This document shows, in pieces, positions 36,055 to 45,209 of a DNA stretch of 52,311 nucleotides. Source of the DNA: Zetaproteobacteria bacterium (GTDB lineage Bacteria > Pseudomonadota > Alphaproteobacteria > Micavibrionales > Micavibrionaceae); contig NVXI01000006.1 in NCBI GenBank assembly GCA_002747015.1, positions 132,462 to 184,772 on the forward strand, given 5' to 3'. The notes under the pieces were generated by a model. It saw only the letters and a program-made list of their open reading frames with translations. It was not told the origin of the DNA and did not search any database. Both the position numbers and the translations under genes were made by a program. Numbering within the stretch: the first letter of the stretch is position 1; every line of letters begins with the position of its first letter.

Positions 36055-37434
36055 ATGATTCGCGCATTGTGGGCCTTGGCTAAAACAGGGGTTGTCGTGG
36101 CGTTGGTGCTTTGGGTTGCTGAACGTCCAGGAACGATTTCGATTGATTGGATGCAATACAAGGTGACATTTCATGTCGGTCTTTTCTTACTTTTTATGAT
36201 GGCTATTGTCGTTGTCGGTATTATAATTTTTACGCTTATAAAGACGGCACTTGATATGCCTAAAACGATGCTACGTTATCGTGATATTACGAATAAAGAT
36301 AAAGGGATGCGTGCGTTAAGTATTGGTTTGACGGCGGTTGCTGCGGGCGATTCGAAAGCCGCGTCCTATCAGGCGCATCGGGCAAAGAAGTTTTTGGCTA
36401 AGGAGAATGCCTTGTCACAGTTGCTTGAGGCACAGGCGGCGCGCCTTGACGGTAGAGAAATGGATGCTTCGCGGGCATTTATTGCTTTGATGGATAATAA
36501 AGACTCTGCTTTCTTAGGGATTAGAGGGTTGCTACAATCTGCATTGGATTGTGGGGATTACAAAGGGGCTTTGGAGTTGGGGCACCGCGCTTTGGTGCTT
36601 CACCCAAAACAAGACTGGATACTATGTGTTGTATATGATTTGGAAATAAAGGCGCGTAATTGGGATAGCGCACGGAAAATTCTTTATCGTGCAGAGAAAT
36701 ATAGTTCTATTTCTACGCGTAAAGCGAATAGTGACCGTGTTGCGATGTTATTGGCGGAAGCCGAACAAGCCAAGGGAAATGGCGATGAAACGTTATTTTT
36801 TCTGAACTTAAACAAAGCTTATAAGGTTGATTGGTATTTTGTGCCGACAGTTTTACGTTTGGCGCGTATGTATTTGGAGCGAGGCAAGAGGAAAGCTGCG
36901 ATCTCTGTTATCGAAAAGGCGTGGAAACATTGTCCGCATCCTGGGCTTGTTGTGTTATGGGAGGAGACCTATAAGCCAGCGAAAGAAAATGATTTGATGG
37001 CGCGGGTGCGCTGGTTTGAAAAGCTTCTTGGTTTTAGTCCTGAAAGTGTTGAGGGATTGCAGGCTTTGGCCAGTGCATTAATTCAAGAAGGGTTATGGGG
37101 CGAGGCTAGAAAGCATTTGGAAAAGGCTGAGGAAATCCGTCCGAATGTTAATTTATATAAAATTTGGGCCACATTAGAGGATCGTGCAACACATGATGAG
37201 GATGTTGTGCGTATGTGGCTTGAAAAAGCGGCAGATGCGCCGCGTGAACGTGTGTGGATATGTTCTGAAACAGGGCGTGAGTACGATCAATGGGCACCTT
37301 TGTCTGATCAAGGTTTGTTTAACACGATTATTTGGGATTTCCCGCAGGGACGCGTATTTGTGCCATCGCTGTTTGGCGCTATGCCACTACATGGCTCTGC
37401 TACTAATCCTATGCTTGAAGCTCCGAAGGAGTGA
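36055..37434 (+). CDS. hemY: HemY-like TPR membrane protein
   Basis: A 459-residue inner-membrane protein. Two N-terminal transmembrane helices (about residues 5-22 and 40-65) flank a short loop with the family motif GTISIDWMQY. The rest is TPR-like helical repeats in the typical HemY order (QAHRAKKFL, LEAQAARLDGREMDASRAF, YKGALELGHRAL, YLERGKRKAAISVIEKAW). Near the C-terminus RVWICSETGREYDQWAPL is the conserved alphaproteobacterial HemY end. It starts 55 bp after the mitofilin-like gene with AAGGGGA as ribosome site. Proteobacterial HemY of this type is a tetrapyrrole-associated TPR protein and not the oxygen-dependent protoporphyrinogen oxidase that shares the name. Confidence 0.9.
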   Translation: MIRALWALAKTGVVVALVLWVAERPGTISIDWMQYKVTFHVGLFLLFMMAIVVVGIIIFTLIKTALDMPKTMLRYRDITNKDKGMRALSIGLTAVAAGDSKAASYQAHRAKKFLAKENALSQLLEAQAARLDGREMDASRAFIALMDNKDSAFLGIRGLLQSALDCGDYKGALELGHRALVLHPKQDWILCVVYDLEIKARNWDSARKILYRAEKYSSISTRKANSDRVAMLLAEAEQAKGNGDETLFFLNLNKAYKVDWYFVPTVLRLARMYLERGKRKAAISVIEKAWKHCPHPGLVVLWEETYKPAKENDLMARVRWFEKLLGFSPESVEGLQALASALIQEGLWGEARKHLEKAEEIRPNVNLYKIWATLEDRATHDEDVVRMWLEKAADAPRERVWICSETGREYDQWAPLSDQGLFNTIIWDFPQGRVFVPSLFGAMPLHGSATNPMLEAPKE

Positions 37435-37463
37435 TTACCGGGAGGCGCGTCCCATAAAACTAT

Positions 37464-38144
37464 TTACTCACAAATACCTAAGGAAAGAAATTTATTACTA
37501 TCTATTTTTAGGCCAAGGCCAGTTTCGTACACAGCATTTGTTACAGTGGATTCTATCATTCCTATTTGCTCTGCTAAATGCACCATTGCAGCCTTTTGTA
37601 CTTGAATACCAGAAAGACTGGGAAAAGGTTCTTTAAGTTCTTCCATAGCTGATTTTCTATTTTGGGGATATTCATTGTCAGGCTTAAACCCTGTATATTC
37701 TAAATAGCTTTGGTAACCATTTTGATCTAATAAATCAAAAATCAAAAATGACACTCCATAATGTCCAAAAGGTGCTTCTACTTGAGCGCCACGTTCCATA
37801 ACCCCTGGGATCGCTTCCATTTTATTGCGCAATTCATTCATTAAATTTTTTGTTGATTTGATTGCATTATCTGTGACTTCTATAGACCCATCATCCCTGA
37901 CCATAGACTCTGTATTAATATCTAAGTTGCGAAAAATGAAAGAGACTTCATGGATACCCTCTCCTTTATCTTGAAGGTTTATAAATGTAATATTTTCAGG
38001 ATTGTTGCCTGATCCAGTACATATTCTTTCATCAATAAATCGGTATGAGGGGTGTAGGTCTTTTTTTTGTTGCACATGTACCTTAGAAGAAAAACCTGTA
38101 GAGAGGTCGCCATTATTTTGTGTGTCTAAATAATTATTACTCAT
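37464..38144 (-). CDS. hypothetical protein
   Basis: A 226-residue soluble protein; ATG 38144 has GAGG six bases upstream. An open extension to 38162 lacks any ribosome site. No signal peptide, membrane segment or catalytic motif is visible. The middle has alternating hydrophobic strands (ENITFINLQD, IHEVSFIFRNLDI) followed by mixed helices, and the C-terminus is helical (VQKAAMVHLAEQIGMIE). I do not recognise a family. It converges on hemY with a 29-bp gap. Confidence 0.6.
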   Translation of the reverse strand: MSNNYLDTQNNGDLSTGFSSKVHVQQKKDLHPSYRFIDERICTGSGNNPENITFINLQDKGEGIHEVSFIFRNLDINTESMVRDDGSIEVTDNAIKSTKNLMNELRNKMEAIPGVMERGAQVEAPFGHYGVSFLIFDLLDQNGYQSYLEYTGFKPDNEYPQNRKSAMEELKEPFPSLSGIQVQKAAMVHLAEQIGMIESTVTNAVYETGLGLKIDSNKFLSLGICE

Positions 38145-38298
38145 TGTTACCCTCAATAACAATTTTCTTATCAGTTAACATACATGAAGTATACTAAAAT
38201 TACAAAAATGTCTCGAAACAGGTTCTGTTACACACTCATTTTGACGTCCTCGGTTGCTTGCAACAGGGTTATAAATTAACAAAGCCGATAGTGATTGA

Positions 38299-39144
38299 CT
38301 ACAATCGAATCACGCCTTTTTTCCAAAGATGGAATAACCCTATACCACCCCAAAACCCGCCGATATGGGATTGCCATGCGGTGTCGCTGGAGATAACACC
38401 CAGTCCGATAATAATTGTTGACCATAATAAGATAAAGGGTAATGGGCCGCGTTTTTGCACCTCTGGGCCAACCATACCGCGTTCAATCATAATCATAAAT
38501 GTTACCGCGAATAGGCCACTAATCGCGCCGGAGGCTCCGACAACAGGGATAGGTGATCCGGGGTTAAGCAGTAGGTAAGTCAAGTTTCCGGCCATGCCAC
38601 ATGCCAGAAAAAATATGGCGGTGCGTTTTGCGCCAAATTCTCGTTCGAAAAACACCCCCATGGCCATCAACATTACGATGTTGAAGGTCAGGTGCATCCA
38701 GCCACTATGTAGAATAAGGGTTGTAAATGGAGCAATTAATGCGCTCCAGCTCCATTCGATGTCACCTGTGTACATTGCTGGCACAAAGCCAAAATAATAG
38801 AGCGCGGAGATTCTATCTGCGCTGCTGAGCGCGAATGACATGATAAGTTGCACGATCAGGAGCGTTCCAATTGATATGCGTGTAAATATCGGTATTTTGT
38901 GCCAGTTGATGAACGGTTTTTTACCTGAAGCGCTATATTGTGCATTTTGGCCTTGTTCTTTTGCACGCTCGGCGCGGTATTGTGTGCGGTACTGTTCTTC
39001 TAGAGCGTCTTGTGTGCTACGTTTTTTACTGATGTGTTTTGCCACGTGCTTTTCTGATTTTTTCTTTTCTTTTTTTAGATTTTTTCGTTTATCCAGTTCA
39101 GGAAAATAAATGATCTTTTCATCGTCATCTTTTTTACCATTCAT
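38299..39144 (-). CDS. rhomboid-family intramembrane serine protease
   Basis: A 281-residue protein; ATG 39144 has AGGAGAA upstream. The N-terminal 75 residues are highly charged and cytoplasmic (many Lys/Glu). Six or seven transmembrane helices follow. Conserved rhomboid features are HSGWMHLTFN in the second helix region, GASGAISG with the catalytic Ser at residue 205, and SHIGGFWGG with the catalytic His at residue 260. It cleaves membrane proteins within or near the bilayer; substrates cannot be inferred. The gene is upstream of the hypothetical gene at 37464-38144 on the same strand with a 154-bp gap. Confidence 0.93.
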   Translation of the reverse strand: MNGKKDDDEKIIYFPELDKRKNLKKEKKKSEKHVAKHISKKRSTQDALEEQYRTQYRAERAKEQGQNAQYSASGKKPFINWHKIPIFTRISIGTLLIVQLIMSFALSSADRISALYYFGFVPAMYTGDIEWSWSALIAPFTTLILHSGWMHLTFNIVMLMAMGVFFEREFGAKRTAIFFLACGMAGNLTYLLLNPGSPIPVVGASGAISGLFAVTFMIMIERGMVGPEVQKRGPLPFILLWSTIIIGLGVISSDTAWQSHIGGFWGGIGLFHLWKKGVIRL

Positions 39145-39292
39145 GTGCTTTTCTCCTGATGGGATCTATATATATTGACCTTATATAAGGTATCATTAAA
39201 TGGAGCAAGTTATTCGGCAAGAGAAAATCACCGAATGCGTGGGGCGTTGCGGTGATTCCCTTGAAGTATGGATTTGTTTTTTATGTGTAGTG

Positions 39293-39970
39293 TTATCCAA
39301 GCGACATTTTAAATCCTATATCTGCATTTCTATCACGATCATAGTTATATAGTGCGGTCTCGTCACCTTTTGGTTCTATGAATTCTGGTGGTTGTACACG
39401 AGTTACCATGTCTGCTGCTTTTGCTAGAACTTCTGTCATAACCAGATGTGCATGGTGAATTTGTTCGGTGAGTTCGGCAAAGGCTGCTCCGAATGCATTC
39501 TTTGCGATTTCAACGCCCATGATAACCATTTCCTTTATGTTACCTTTTGTTGGGATTTCTCCTTCAGCGCTGTCACCAAAGCGTGCGGCAATGACCTCTA
39601 TGTCTTCCAATTTTTTTCGTGCTGGTTTTTTACCGCCACCACCACTTTTCCCCTTGGACTTACCTTCGTCCTCCTCATCCTCATCCTCATCCTCATCCTC
39701 ATTGCTATTGTCATTGGTAACTTTAATGACGACATGCGTTGGCATTTGAAAGGAAACAGGGTATTTCTTAACGATTTCTGGGGCAAGATGCTTGCCACTT
39801 AATCCTGGCTTTATATCTATTGTGATGGTCTCTGGGTCACGCCAGTCTACAATAACGCAATGGTTTTTATATTCACCGACTTGTTTACATTGCTTTATGA
39901 TGCGTTTACCTGGATACACTGCTTCTGTGATATCAGCGTCTATTAGGAATTGTTTTACGTTTATTTGCAT
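39293..39970 (-). CDS. hypothetical protein with acidic microsatellite-encoded tract
   Basis: A 225-residue protein; ATG 39970 has GGAG eight bases upstream. The N-terminal half is a mixed strand region (YKNHCVIVDWRDPETITIDI). The centre holds an Asp/Glu run (EDEDEDEDEEDE) followed by a Lys/Gly-rich stretch (GKSKGKSGGGGKK). The C-terminal half is helical, with amphipathic segments (NIKEMVIMGVEIAKNAFG, HLVMTEVLAKAADMV). No signal peptide or membrane segment is seen. I recognise no family. The acidic run is encoded by a hexanucleotide repeat that could change length. Confidence 0.6.
   Translation of the reverse strand: MQINVKQFLIDADITEAVYPGKRIIKQCKQVGEYKNHCVIVDWRDPETITIDIKPGLSGKHLAPEIVKKYPVSFQMPTHVVIKVTNDNSNEDEDEDEDEEDEGKSKGKSGGGGKKPARKKLEDIEVIAARFGDSAEGEIPTKGNIKEMVIMGVEIAKNAFGAAFAELTEQIHHAHLVMTEVLAKAADMVTRVQPPEFIEPKGDETALYNYDRDRNADIGFKMSLG
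39669..39704 (+). repeat. TCATCC hexanucleotide microsatellite
   Basis: Four perfect TCATCC units at 39675-39698 with partial units on both sides. On the coding (minus) strand it reads as alternating GAT/GAG codons for Asp-Glu. The six-base unit keeps the frame, so slippage would alter tract length only. Confidence 0.85.
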
Positions 39971-40107
39971 TGTATTTACTCCAAAATCACCATGTTAAAG
40001 CTTAGTGTTGCGTATTGGTGTTTACATAACTATAATGAATAATCTCCTGAAAACATTAAAAATCGTTTAATTTTACATAGCATTTTATAAGAAACTTTGT
40101 TTCTCTT

Positions 40108-40137
40108 TTGCACATTGAGGAGTATTACTGTTATAGT
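40108..40137 (+). promoter_or_regulatory. putative promoter
   Basis: TTGCAC at 40108-40113 and TATAGT at 40132-40137 with an 18-base spacer, about 38 nt before the start at 40176. It is a fair sigma70-type match in the divergent intergenic region. Confidence 0.35.
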
Positions 40138-40175
40138 GGTGTGTCTATATTGTGATTTTTAAGTGAGAGATGAGA

Positions 40176-40838
40176 ATGAAACATCGCATTATTTGTTTTT
40201 TGATGGTTTGTATTTTTACGGCTTCTACGGCGCAACCTTTTATGAATGCTGGTGCTGCTGAGTTGTGGAATAAAGGGTCATATGGCAAAAAGAGCGGGAA
40301 AACATATTTCAATAAGTCAAAATCTACACACCAAAAGAGCCATAGTGCTCTGTTTAATCGTAAAGGAATATCCTCTAAGATAGAAAACAGAACCACGGCA
40401 TATAAAAGCTATGGCGGGTATGGCTTCTATAAAGAAGTTAGGATGTCTAAACAAAAACCATCTAAGCAGTGGAGGATGTTGTCGTCTACGGCCGCACGTA
40501 ATAGGCAAAATGACACAGATTTTGCATTGCAGCAGGAGTATCGTATTCTTAAAGATACTGCTCAAAAAATGAATATAGAAATCAAGAAAGAGCAAGCGGT
40601 AGAATATCAAAATTATAAAAACCATCAAAAAAGAATTGCACAATATAAATTGGATAGAGCCCAAGGTAAGCTGGATGAAGAAATAAAACGGGATCAGGCT
40701 TATGCTAGACTTACTGGAAAGAAGAAGAGCCACACGTATAGTCGTACATCATCTAAAAACAGTGGCCGTAATTCAGGAACAAGGGGTAAGTCGACTGGTC
40801 TGAAAAAACCTAATAAATTGTTTAATGATATCCATTAG
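40176..40838 (+). CDS. secreted basic protein of unknown function
   Basis: A 220-residue protein. ATG 40176 has a GTGAGAG site at better spacing than ATG 40170, which would add two residues. A signal peptide (MKHRIICFLMVCIFTASTA, cleavage probably near NAGAA) is followed by a very basic mature protein rich in Lys, Ser and Tyr (KGSYGKKSGKTYFNKSK; SYGGYGFYKEVRMSKQ). The middle is an extended charged helix (RAQGKLDEEIKRDQAYARL) and the C-terminus is Ser/Arg/Gly-rich. No family is recognised. The high pI suggests binding to an acidic surface polymer such as the nearby polysaccharide products, but that is only inference. A terminator follows. Confidence 0.65.
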   Translation: MKHRIICFLMVCIFTASTAQPFMNAGAAELWNKGSYGKKSGKTYFNKSKSTHQKSHSALFNRKGISSKIENRTTAYKSYGGYGFYKEVRMSKQKPSKQWRMLSSTAARNRQNDTDFALQQEYRILKDTAQKMNIEIKKEQAVEYQNYKNHQKRIAQYKLDRAQGKLDEEIKRDQAYARLTGKKKSHTYSRTSSKNSGRNSGTRGKSTGLKKPNKLFNDIH

Positions 40839-40864
40839 ATGATGGTTTCATATTGGTTATGAAT

Positions 40865-40893
40865 AGAGCGCGGTTGGTTTGCGCTCTTTTTGT
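40865..40893 (+). terminator. rho-independent terminator
   Basis: Seven-base stem AGAGCGC/GCGCTCT with loop GGTTGGTTT and a following T-run, 27 nt after the stop of the secreted basic protein. It separates that gene from the TauE/SafE gene. Confidence 0.85.
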
Positions 40894-40955
40894 TGTGCTG
40901 ACGGATATTGTATGAGTATAAGGGTGTGTTATGCTTTGCCTCTAGTGGATTTGCT

Positions 40956-41795
40956 ATGGATTTAATGACAGATATTTTACCTTTAGTTGGCTTGCTGATG
41001 TCTTTGGGCGTGGTTGCGGGGTTCTTGGCAGGGTTGCTGGGCGTTGGTGGTGGTATTATCCTTGTGCCGGGGCTCTATGCTGTTTTTAATTTGTTACAGC
41101 CTAATATGGGATTTGATGCAATTCATTTGATGCACATGTCGGTAGGAACATCATTGGCGATTATTATTCCGACGGGTCTGTCATCGGCCTTGGCGCACCA
41201 TAGGCGCGGTGGCGTTGACCTTTATCTGGTTAAGGTGATTGGTAGTGGCGTTGTTTTTGGTGTTATTATTGCGACGTGGATTGCTAAAGGTCTTGATGCG
41301 CAGAGTATGAAAATGATTTTTGCAAGTGCTATTCTTATTTTGGCGGGGGTTATGATTGTAAACCCTGCGCGCTTTCAAATTAGCAAAGAAGAACCTAAAC
41401 AACCATTTAGCTCTTTAGCAGGTCTTATTATTGGCGGGTTATCGACATTGATTGGTATTGGTGGCGCGACGTTGAGTGTTCCGTATTTAAGCCTACATGG
41501 CGTATCTATGCATCGTGCCGTTGGCAGTGCGTCTGCTTTGGGGTTGGTTATTGCTGTGCCTGCGACAATTGGGTTTATGGTTATTGGCTCAGGGCAAAGT
41601 AATTTGCCGCTCTTTTCTATAGGATATGTGAATTTTATGGCGTGGATCGCTATTATTCCTGTCAGTGTTTCGGTTGCGCCGCTGGGTGTGCGTGTAGCGC
41701 ATAGAATAAGTGTAAAGCGTCTAAAGGTGATTTTTGCGTTTTTTATGATGGCTGTGGCGCTTAATATGTGGCGTAAAATATTAATGGGGGTGTGA
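40956..41795 (+). CDS. TauE/SafE-family (DUF81) membrane transporter
   Basis: A 279-residue protein from ATG 40956; the frame is open upstream to a TTG at 40908 but without a supported start. About eight hydrophobic helices form two internally repeated halves, each with the glycine-rich family motif: GFLAGLLGVGGGIILVPGL near the N-terminus and GGLSTLIGIGGATLSVPYL in the second half. Family members export sulfite, sulfoacetate or related organic anions, and many are uncharacterised. The gene abuts the O-antigen ligase-like gene (3 bp apart), so it is co-transcribed with the polysaccharide genes. The substrate cannot be read from sequence. Confidence 0.88.
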   Translation: MDLMTDILPLVGLLMSLGVVAGFLAGLLGVGGGIILVPGLYAVFNLLQPNMGFDAIHLMHMSVGTSLAIIIPTGLSSALAHHRRGGVDLYLVKVIGSGVVFGVIIATWIAKGLDAQSMKMIFASAILILAGVMIVNPARFQISKEEPKQPFSSLAGLIIGGLSTLIGIGGATLSVPYLSLHGVSMHRAVGSASALGLVIAVPATIGFMVIGSGQSNLPLFSIGYVNFMAWIAIIPVSVSVAPLGVRVAHRISVKRLKVIFAFFMMAVALNMWRKILMGV

Positions 41796-41798
41796 GGT

Positions 41799-43049
41799 GT
41801 GAGTACCATTCTTGTAAATGGCTCTATTCAAAATAATATAACATTTCCGTTTCATTTTGATTCGTATGATTATCGCGCTATATGCTTTTTTACGGCGTGT
41901 ATTATTTATGCGGTTGCTGGATCGCCAACGCCGGATAATTTCGGATGGGTTGAGGTTTTTATAGGCCTGTTTTTGGCCTTGAGTGTTGGTATCGGCCGTG
42001 CGCGTGATGCGATATTACAACCCCTTAAAAACCGTTTTTGGAAGACCTCTGGTCAGGTGTTTTTAATTTATGGATTGTCTGTTCCGCTGGTGGTTGCGGC
42101 GCTATCAGGGCACAGTATTACAGTGATCCTCAGGGATGTCTTTCCTTTCTTGTTTCTATTTTTACCGATGTTTTTATTGCCTCTTATTCGGGCACGCCCA
42201 GCATATTTCATTAGTGGTATTTTTGTTATTCTTTTGATTGGTTTTTTGTTTTCTCTGCGGTCTTTAGTGATGCATTTTATTCCAGGATGTCCGTTATGGT
42301 GCGGTGATGAATTATTGTATTTAGAGAATATGCCAACGGTGCTGTTTGCGTGCTTATTGATGATTGGCTCTGCCATGACGTTTATCATGCGTGGTATTAC
42401 CATTAAGAATATTATAATTTTCTCTGGTTTGATTTTTTTGAGCCTTATTCCTATAGCAGCGATGGAGATTACTCTGCAACGCGCCAGTCTTGGGGCTGTT
42501 GTCATATATATTATTGTGATTTACGGATATTTTTTAAATAAATCTCCTGCGCGGGCGTTAAGTTTATTTGTTATTGGCGCTATCACGTTATTGGTTCTTA
42601 ATTTGTCTTTTTCGTCTTCCTTTCATGCGCTGTGGGTCAAGACAAGCACGGTTGGTCTAAATATGAGACCACAGGAATTTGAAGCTGTTTGGTCAGTTGT
42701 AACGTCCAGCCCATATAGATTTTTATTCGGTATTGGCTGGGGCGGGCACTTTTCTTCACCGGCGGTTGGAGGGTTGAGTGTGAATTTTACACATAATTTT
42801 TTCTCAACCGTATTGTTGAAAACTGGAATTTTGGGGATTATATTCTGTATCTCTTATATAGCAGGGATTTTGGAGAGATTATCACGTGTGGTTTTAATGA
42901 ATCCAGTACTTGGATTTGCTCTTGCTGCTCCAATTTTGATTGATTTATGCTTGTATGCCAGCTTTAAATCATTAGACTTTGGTTTGGTCCTTTTGATGAT
43001 TTCCAGCTCTTTGGTATACTTAAGGCAATCCGAATCACTTCACGTTTAA
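41799..43049 (+). CDS. O-antigen ligase / Wzy-like polysaccharide polymerase
   Basis: A 416-residue membrane protein starting at GTG 41799, with GGGGGTG just upstream. It has about ten to twelve transmembrane helices with one larger periplasmic loop in the second half. That loop contains GIGWGGHFSSPAVGG and VNFTHNFF; the THN motif is typical of the Wzy_C/O-antigen ligase (WaaL, RfaL) superfamily. Such proteins either polymerise repeat units or ligate chains to lipid A or a protein on the periplasmic side. Sequence alone does not separate these roles. It lies between the TauE gene and a glycosyltransferase in a tight run of genes. Confidence 0.78.
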   Translation: MSTILVNGSIQNNITFPFHFDSYDYRAICFFTACIIYAVAGSPTPDNFGWVEVFIGLFLALSVGIGRARDAILQPLKNRFWKTSGQVFLIYGLSVPLVVAALSGHSITVILRDVFPFLFLFLPMFLLPLIRARPAYFISGIFVILLIGFLFSLRSLVMHFIPGCPLWCGDELLYLENMPTVLFACLLMIGSAMTFIMRGITIKNIIIFSGLIFLSLIPIAAMEITLQRASLGAVVIYIIVIYGYFLNKSPARALSLFVIGAITLLVLNLSFSSSFHALWVKTSTVGLNMRPQEFEAVWSVVTSSPYRFLFGIGWGGHFSSPAVGGLSVNFTHNFFSTVLLKTGILGIIFCISYIAGILERLSRVVLMNPVLGFALAAPILIDLCLYASFKSLDFGLVLLMISSSLVYLRQSESLHV

Positions 43050-43059
43050 AGATGTTCTA

Positions 43060-44292
43060 ATGCGTAGACCGACCATATTATTTATGAACCGAGTATATCC
43101 ACCTGTGCGTGGTGCGACTGGCCGAGTTTTGCAAGACTTGGCGGTGGCATTCGCGCGTGAGGGATGGCATGTCACGATTGTGTCTTCTGGCCCAAAAGCA
43201 GGAGAAGAACGCCTGAATGGGGTGCGCATTCTTCGTGTGAAGGGGCCTGAACGTCCAGAGGGGACATTTTCCTATCTTTGGGTTTGGATCAAGATGTTTT
43301 TACTTGCTCTGCGTTTGAAGGGGCGGCACATCTTGGTGACAATGACAGATCCACCTATGCTTATTGTTGCTGGGCACATGGTGGCAAAATTTAAAAGAGG
43401 TCGCCATATTCATTGGTGTCAGGATCTTTATCCTGATGTTATGCCTGCGCTAGATATGCATATGCCGGCACTTTTGATGCGATGGTTTAAAAGGTTGCGT
43501 ATTAAGGCGATGAAGCGGTGTGATAAAATTATCGTCTGTGGACGCTGTATGGTAAAGAATTTGACGCGTGAGGGGCTTGATACGCAGAAAATTACCATGG
43601 TCGCGAACTGGCCAGATATGGAGTTAACGGATCCTGAGATGGTGGCTGCTACGGGTATTCCATATCAGGAACTTGATTCGGATATTGTGCGGCCATTTGA
43701 AAAACAGGTTAAGATTAAGCAACGCTTTCGTGTTCTTTATGCGGGAAATATGGGGCGAGCACATCCGATTGAAACAATTTTATCTGCAGCGGAAATATTT
43801 GAAGAACGAGGTAGTGATATTGAGTTTGTTTTTGTTGGTGATGGGGCGCGATTTGATTATATAGCAGAAGTACGGGCGAAAAAATGCCTTGATAATATTA
43901 GATTATTGCCGTTTCAGCCGACCTCACGCCTTCGTGAGATAATGGAAAGTGGTGATGTGCATTTGATCACGCTGAAGGAAGAGGCAGCAGGCTTTGTTGT
44001 GCCGTGTAAGCTGTATTCTGCGTTGGCCGTTGCACGCCCTAGTATCTTTGTTGGGCCGGTACACTCAGAAGTGGCAAAGGTTATTCGTGATTTTTCAACA
44101 GGTTTGGTTGTTGCCACGGATGATGTTGATAATTTAGTGAATGCAATCCAGCATTTTAGGGAGAGCGGTGAGGCGTGGTTTGAGGCGCATCGCGGTGCGG
44201 TACGTGCGCGTGAAGTGTTCACACCACAGAAATCTATCGAGGCGTGGATGGATTGTGCTTGGGATGTGGTTAAGGATGATCTGGAAACATAG
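43060..44292 (+). CDS. glycosyltransferase family 4, WbuB-like
   Basis: A 410-residue GT-B fold enzyme, probably cytoplasmic and peripheral to the inner membrane. The N-terminal domain has FMNRVYPPVRGATGRVLQDLA and THIVSSG-like VTIVSSGP. The linker has HIHWCQDLYPDVMPAL, typical of WbuB-type transferases. The C-terminal GT1 domain has VLYAGNMGRAHPIETIL, the donor-binding FVFVGDGARF, and KEEAAGFVVPCKLYSALAVARP with the conserved E-x7-E-like region partly retained. It adds a sugar, identity unknown, to a lipid-linked polysaccharide intermediate. It starts 10 bp after the ligase/polymerase gene. Confidence 0.88.
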   Translation: MRRPTILFMNRVYPPVRGATGRVLQDLAVAFAREGWHVTIVSSGPKAGEERLNGVRILRVKGPERPEGTFSYLWVWIKMFLLALRLKGRHILVTMTDPPMLIVAGHMVAKFKRGRHIHWCQDLYPDVMPALDMHMPALLMRWFKRLRIKAMKRCDKIIVCGRCMVKNLTREGLDTQKITMVANWPDMELTDPEMVAATGIPYQELDSDIVRPFEKQVKIKQRFRVLYAGNMGRAHPIETILSAAEIFEERGSDIEFVFVGDGARFDYIAEVRAKKCLDNIRLLPFQPTSRLREIMESGDVHLITLKEEAAGFVVPCKLYSALAVARPSIFVGPVHSEVAKVIRDFSTGLVVATDDVDNLVNAIQHFRESGEAWFEAHRGAVRAREVFTPQKSIEAWMDCAWDVVKDDLET

Positions 44293-44378
44293 TTAGGAAC
44301 GCCCTTTTTGACTTTTTATGTCTTCTCGTGTCATGTATTATGTATTTGATGTGTAAGAAATAAAATGCAGGAGCATCC

Positions 44379-45209
44379 ATGACATCACCACATGCGGTTT
44401 TGCCAGAAAAAACATTATTTGATGTGTTACGCGATGTTTGGCGGAGCAGGTTTTATATGGCTTTTTTCGTTGTAATATTTTTGATTTCTGCGTTTGTATT
44501 TTTATCTTTTGCACAAAAATTCTATCGTGCGGAAATGATTATCGCTCCTGCCACACCTATGGGGCAGGGGATGAGGGCGACGTCTCATATTGGTGAGGGA
44601 TCTATTCAGGTTCAGCATGAAAATTTACAAGGGACGGCGGCTTTTATACGCTTTGAAGCCATTTATGATGGCATGTCTGTGGCCTCTGTTCTGATGCAGG
44701 ATAAGGAAATATTGGCGGCGATAAGGTTTGATCGAACGTTTGAGTTTTCTGCGCCACGTGTGGTGTTGGGGGTTGCAAACTTATCTGAATATTTAAAAAA
44801 GCGTGTGACGTTGGAGCCGGTTAGCGGGACGCCCTTGCGCCGATTGGTCTATTTGCATCCGAATAAAGATTTCGCAATGTATATGATTGCGCGCCTTCAT
44901 CGTGTTAGTGATGAGATTATTCGCAGGCGTATTTTGCAAGAGGTTGATGGGCGCATTGAGTATCTGGATCTCTCTCTCGCCGCAACTATAAACCCTGATC
45001 ATCGGCGTAATCTAACGGCGTTATTGATCGAGCAAGAGCGTCTTAAAATGCTCGTTTCTTTGGATCAACCATATGCCGCAACAATTATAGAACGGCCTTT
45101 TGTCTCTGCCACGCCACGTTGGCCAGACCCTTATATTATATATTCTGTTTTCGTGTTTGTTGGTTTGTTGTTTGGCTTTATTGTGCATGGGTTGCGTCAT
45201 CATGGGTGA
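44379..45209 (+). CDS. Wzz-like chain-length determinant / polysaccharide co-polymerase
   Basis: A 276-residue protein with two membrane helices, at about residues 25-47 (FYMAFFVVIFLISAFVFLSF) and 250-272 (YIIYSVFVFVGLLFGFIVHG), flanking a periplasmic alpha/beta region. That topology, the N-terminal LFDVLRDVWRSR and the second helix preceded by Pro-rich PRWPDPYI match Wzz/polysaccharide co-polymerases. The coiled-coil region is short compared with the usual 300-370 residues, and there is no BY-kinase domain fused or nearby. It overlaps the following glycosyltransferase gene by 8 bp, so the pair is translated together. Confidence 0.8.
   Translation: MTSPHAVLPEKTLFDVLRDVWRSRFYMAFFVVIFLISAFVFLSFAQKFYRAEMIIAPATPMGQGMRATSHIGEGSIQVQHENLQGTAAFIRFEAIYDGMSVASVLMQDKEILAAIRFDRTFEFSAPRVVLGVANLSEYLKKRVTLEPVSGTPLRRLVYLHPNKDFAMYMIARLHRVSDEIIRRRILQEVDGRIEYLDLSLAATINPDHRRNLTALLIEQERLKMLVSLDQPYAATIIERPFVSATPRWPDPYIIYSVFVFVGLLFGFIVHGLRHHG

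Noticed and set aside
37436..37456. Hairpin GGGA/TCCC after hemY as a terminator
   Set aside because: The stem is only four bases and there is no T-run on either strand.
44300..44345. TTGACT as a -35 box for a separate Wzz promoter
   Set aside because: No -10 match at acceptable spacing; the gene is more simply part of the upstream transcript.
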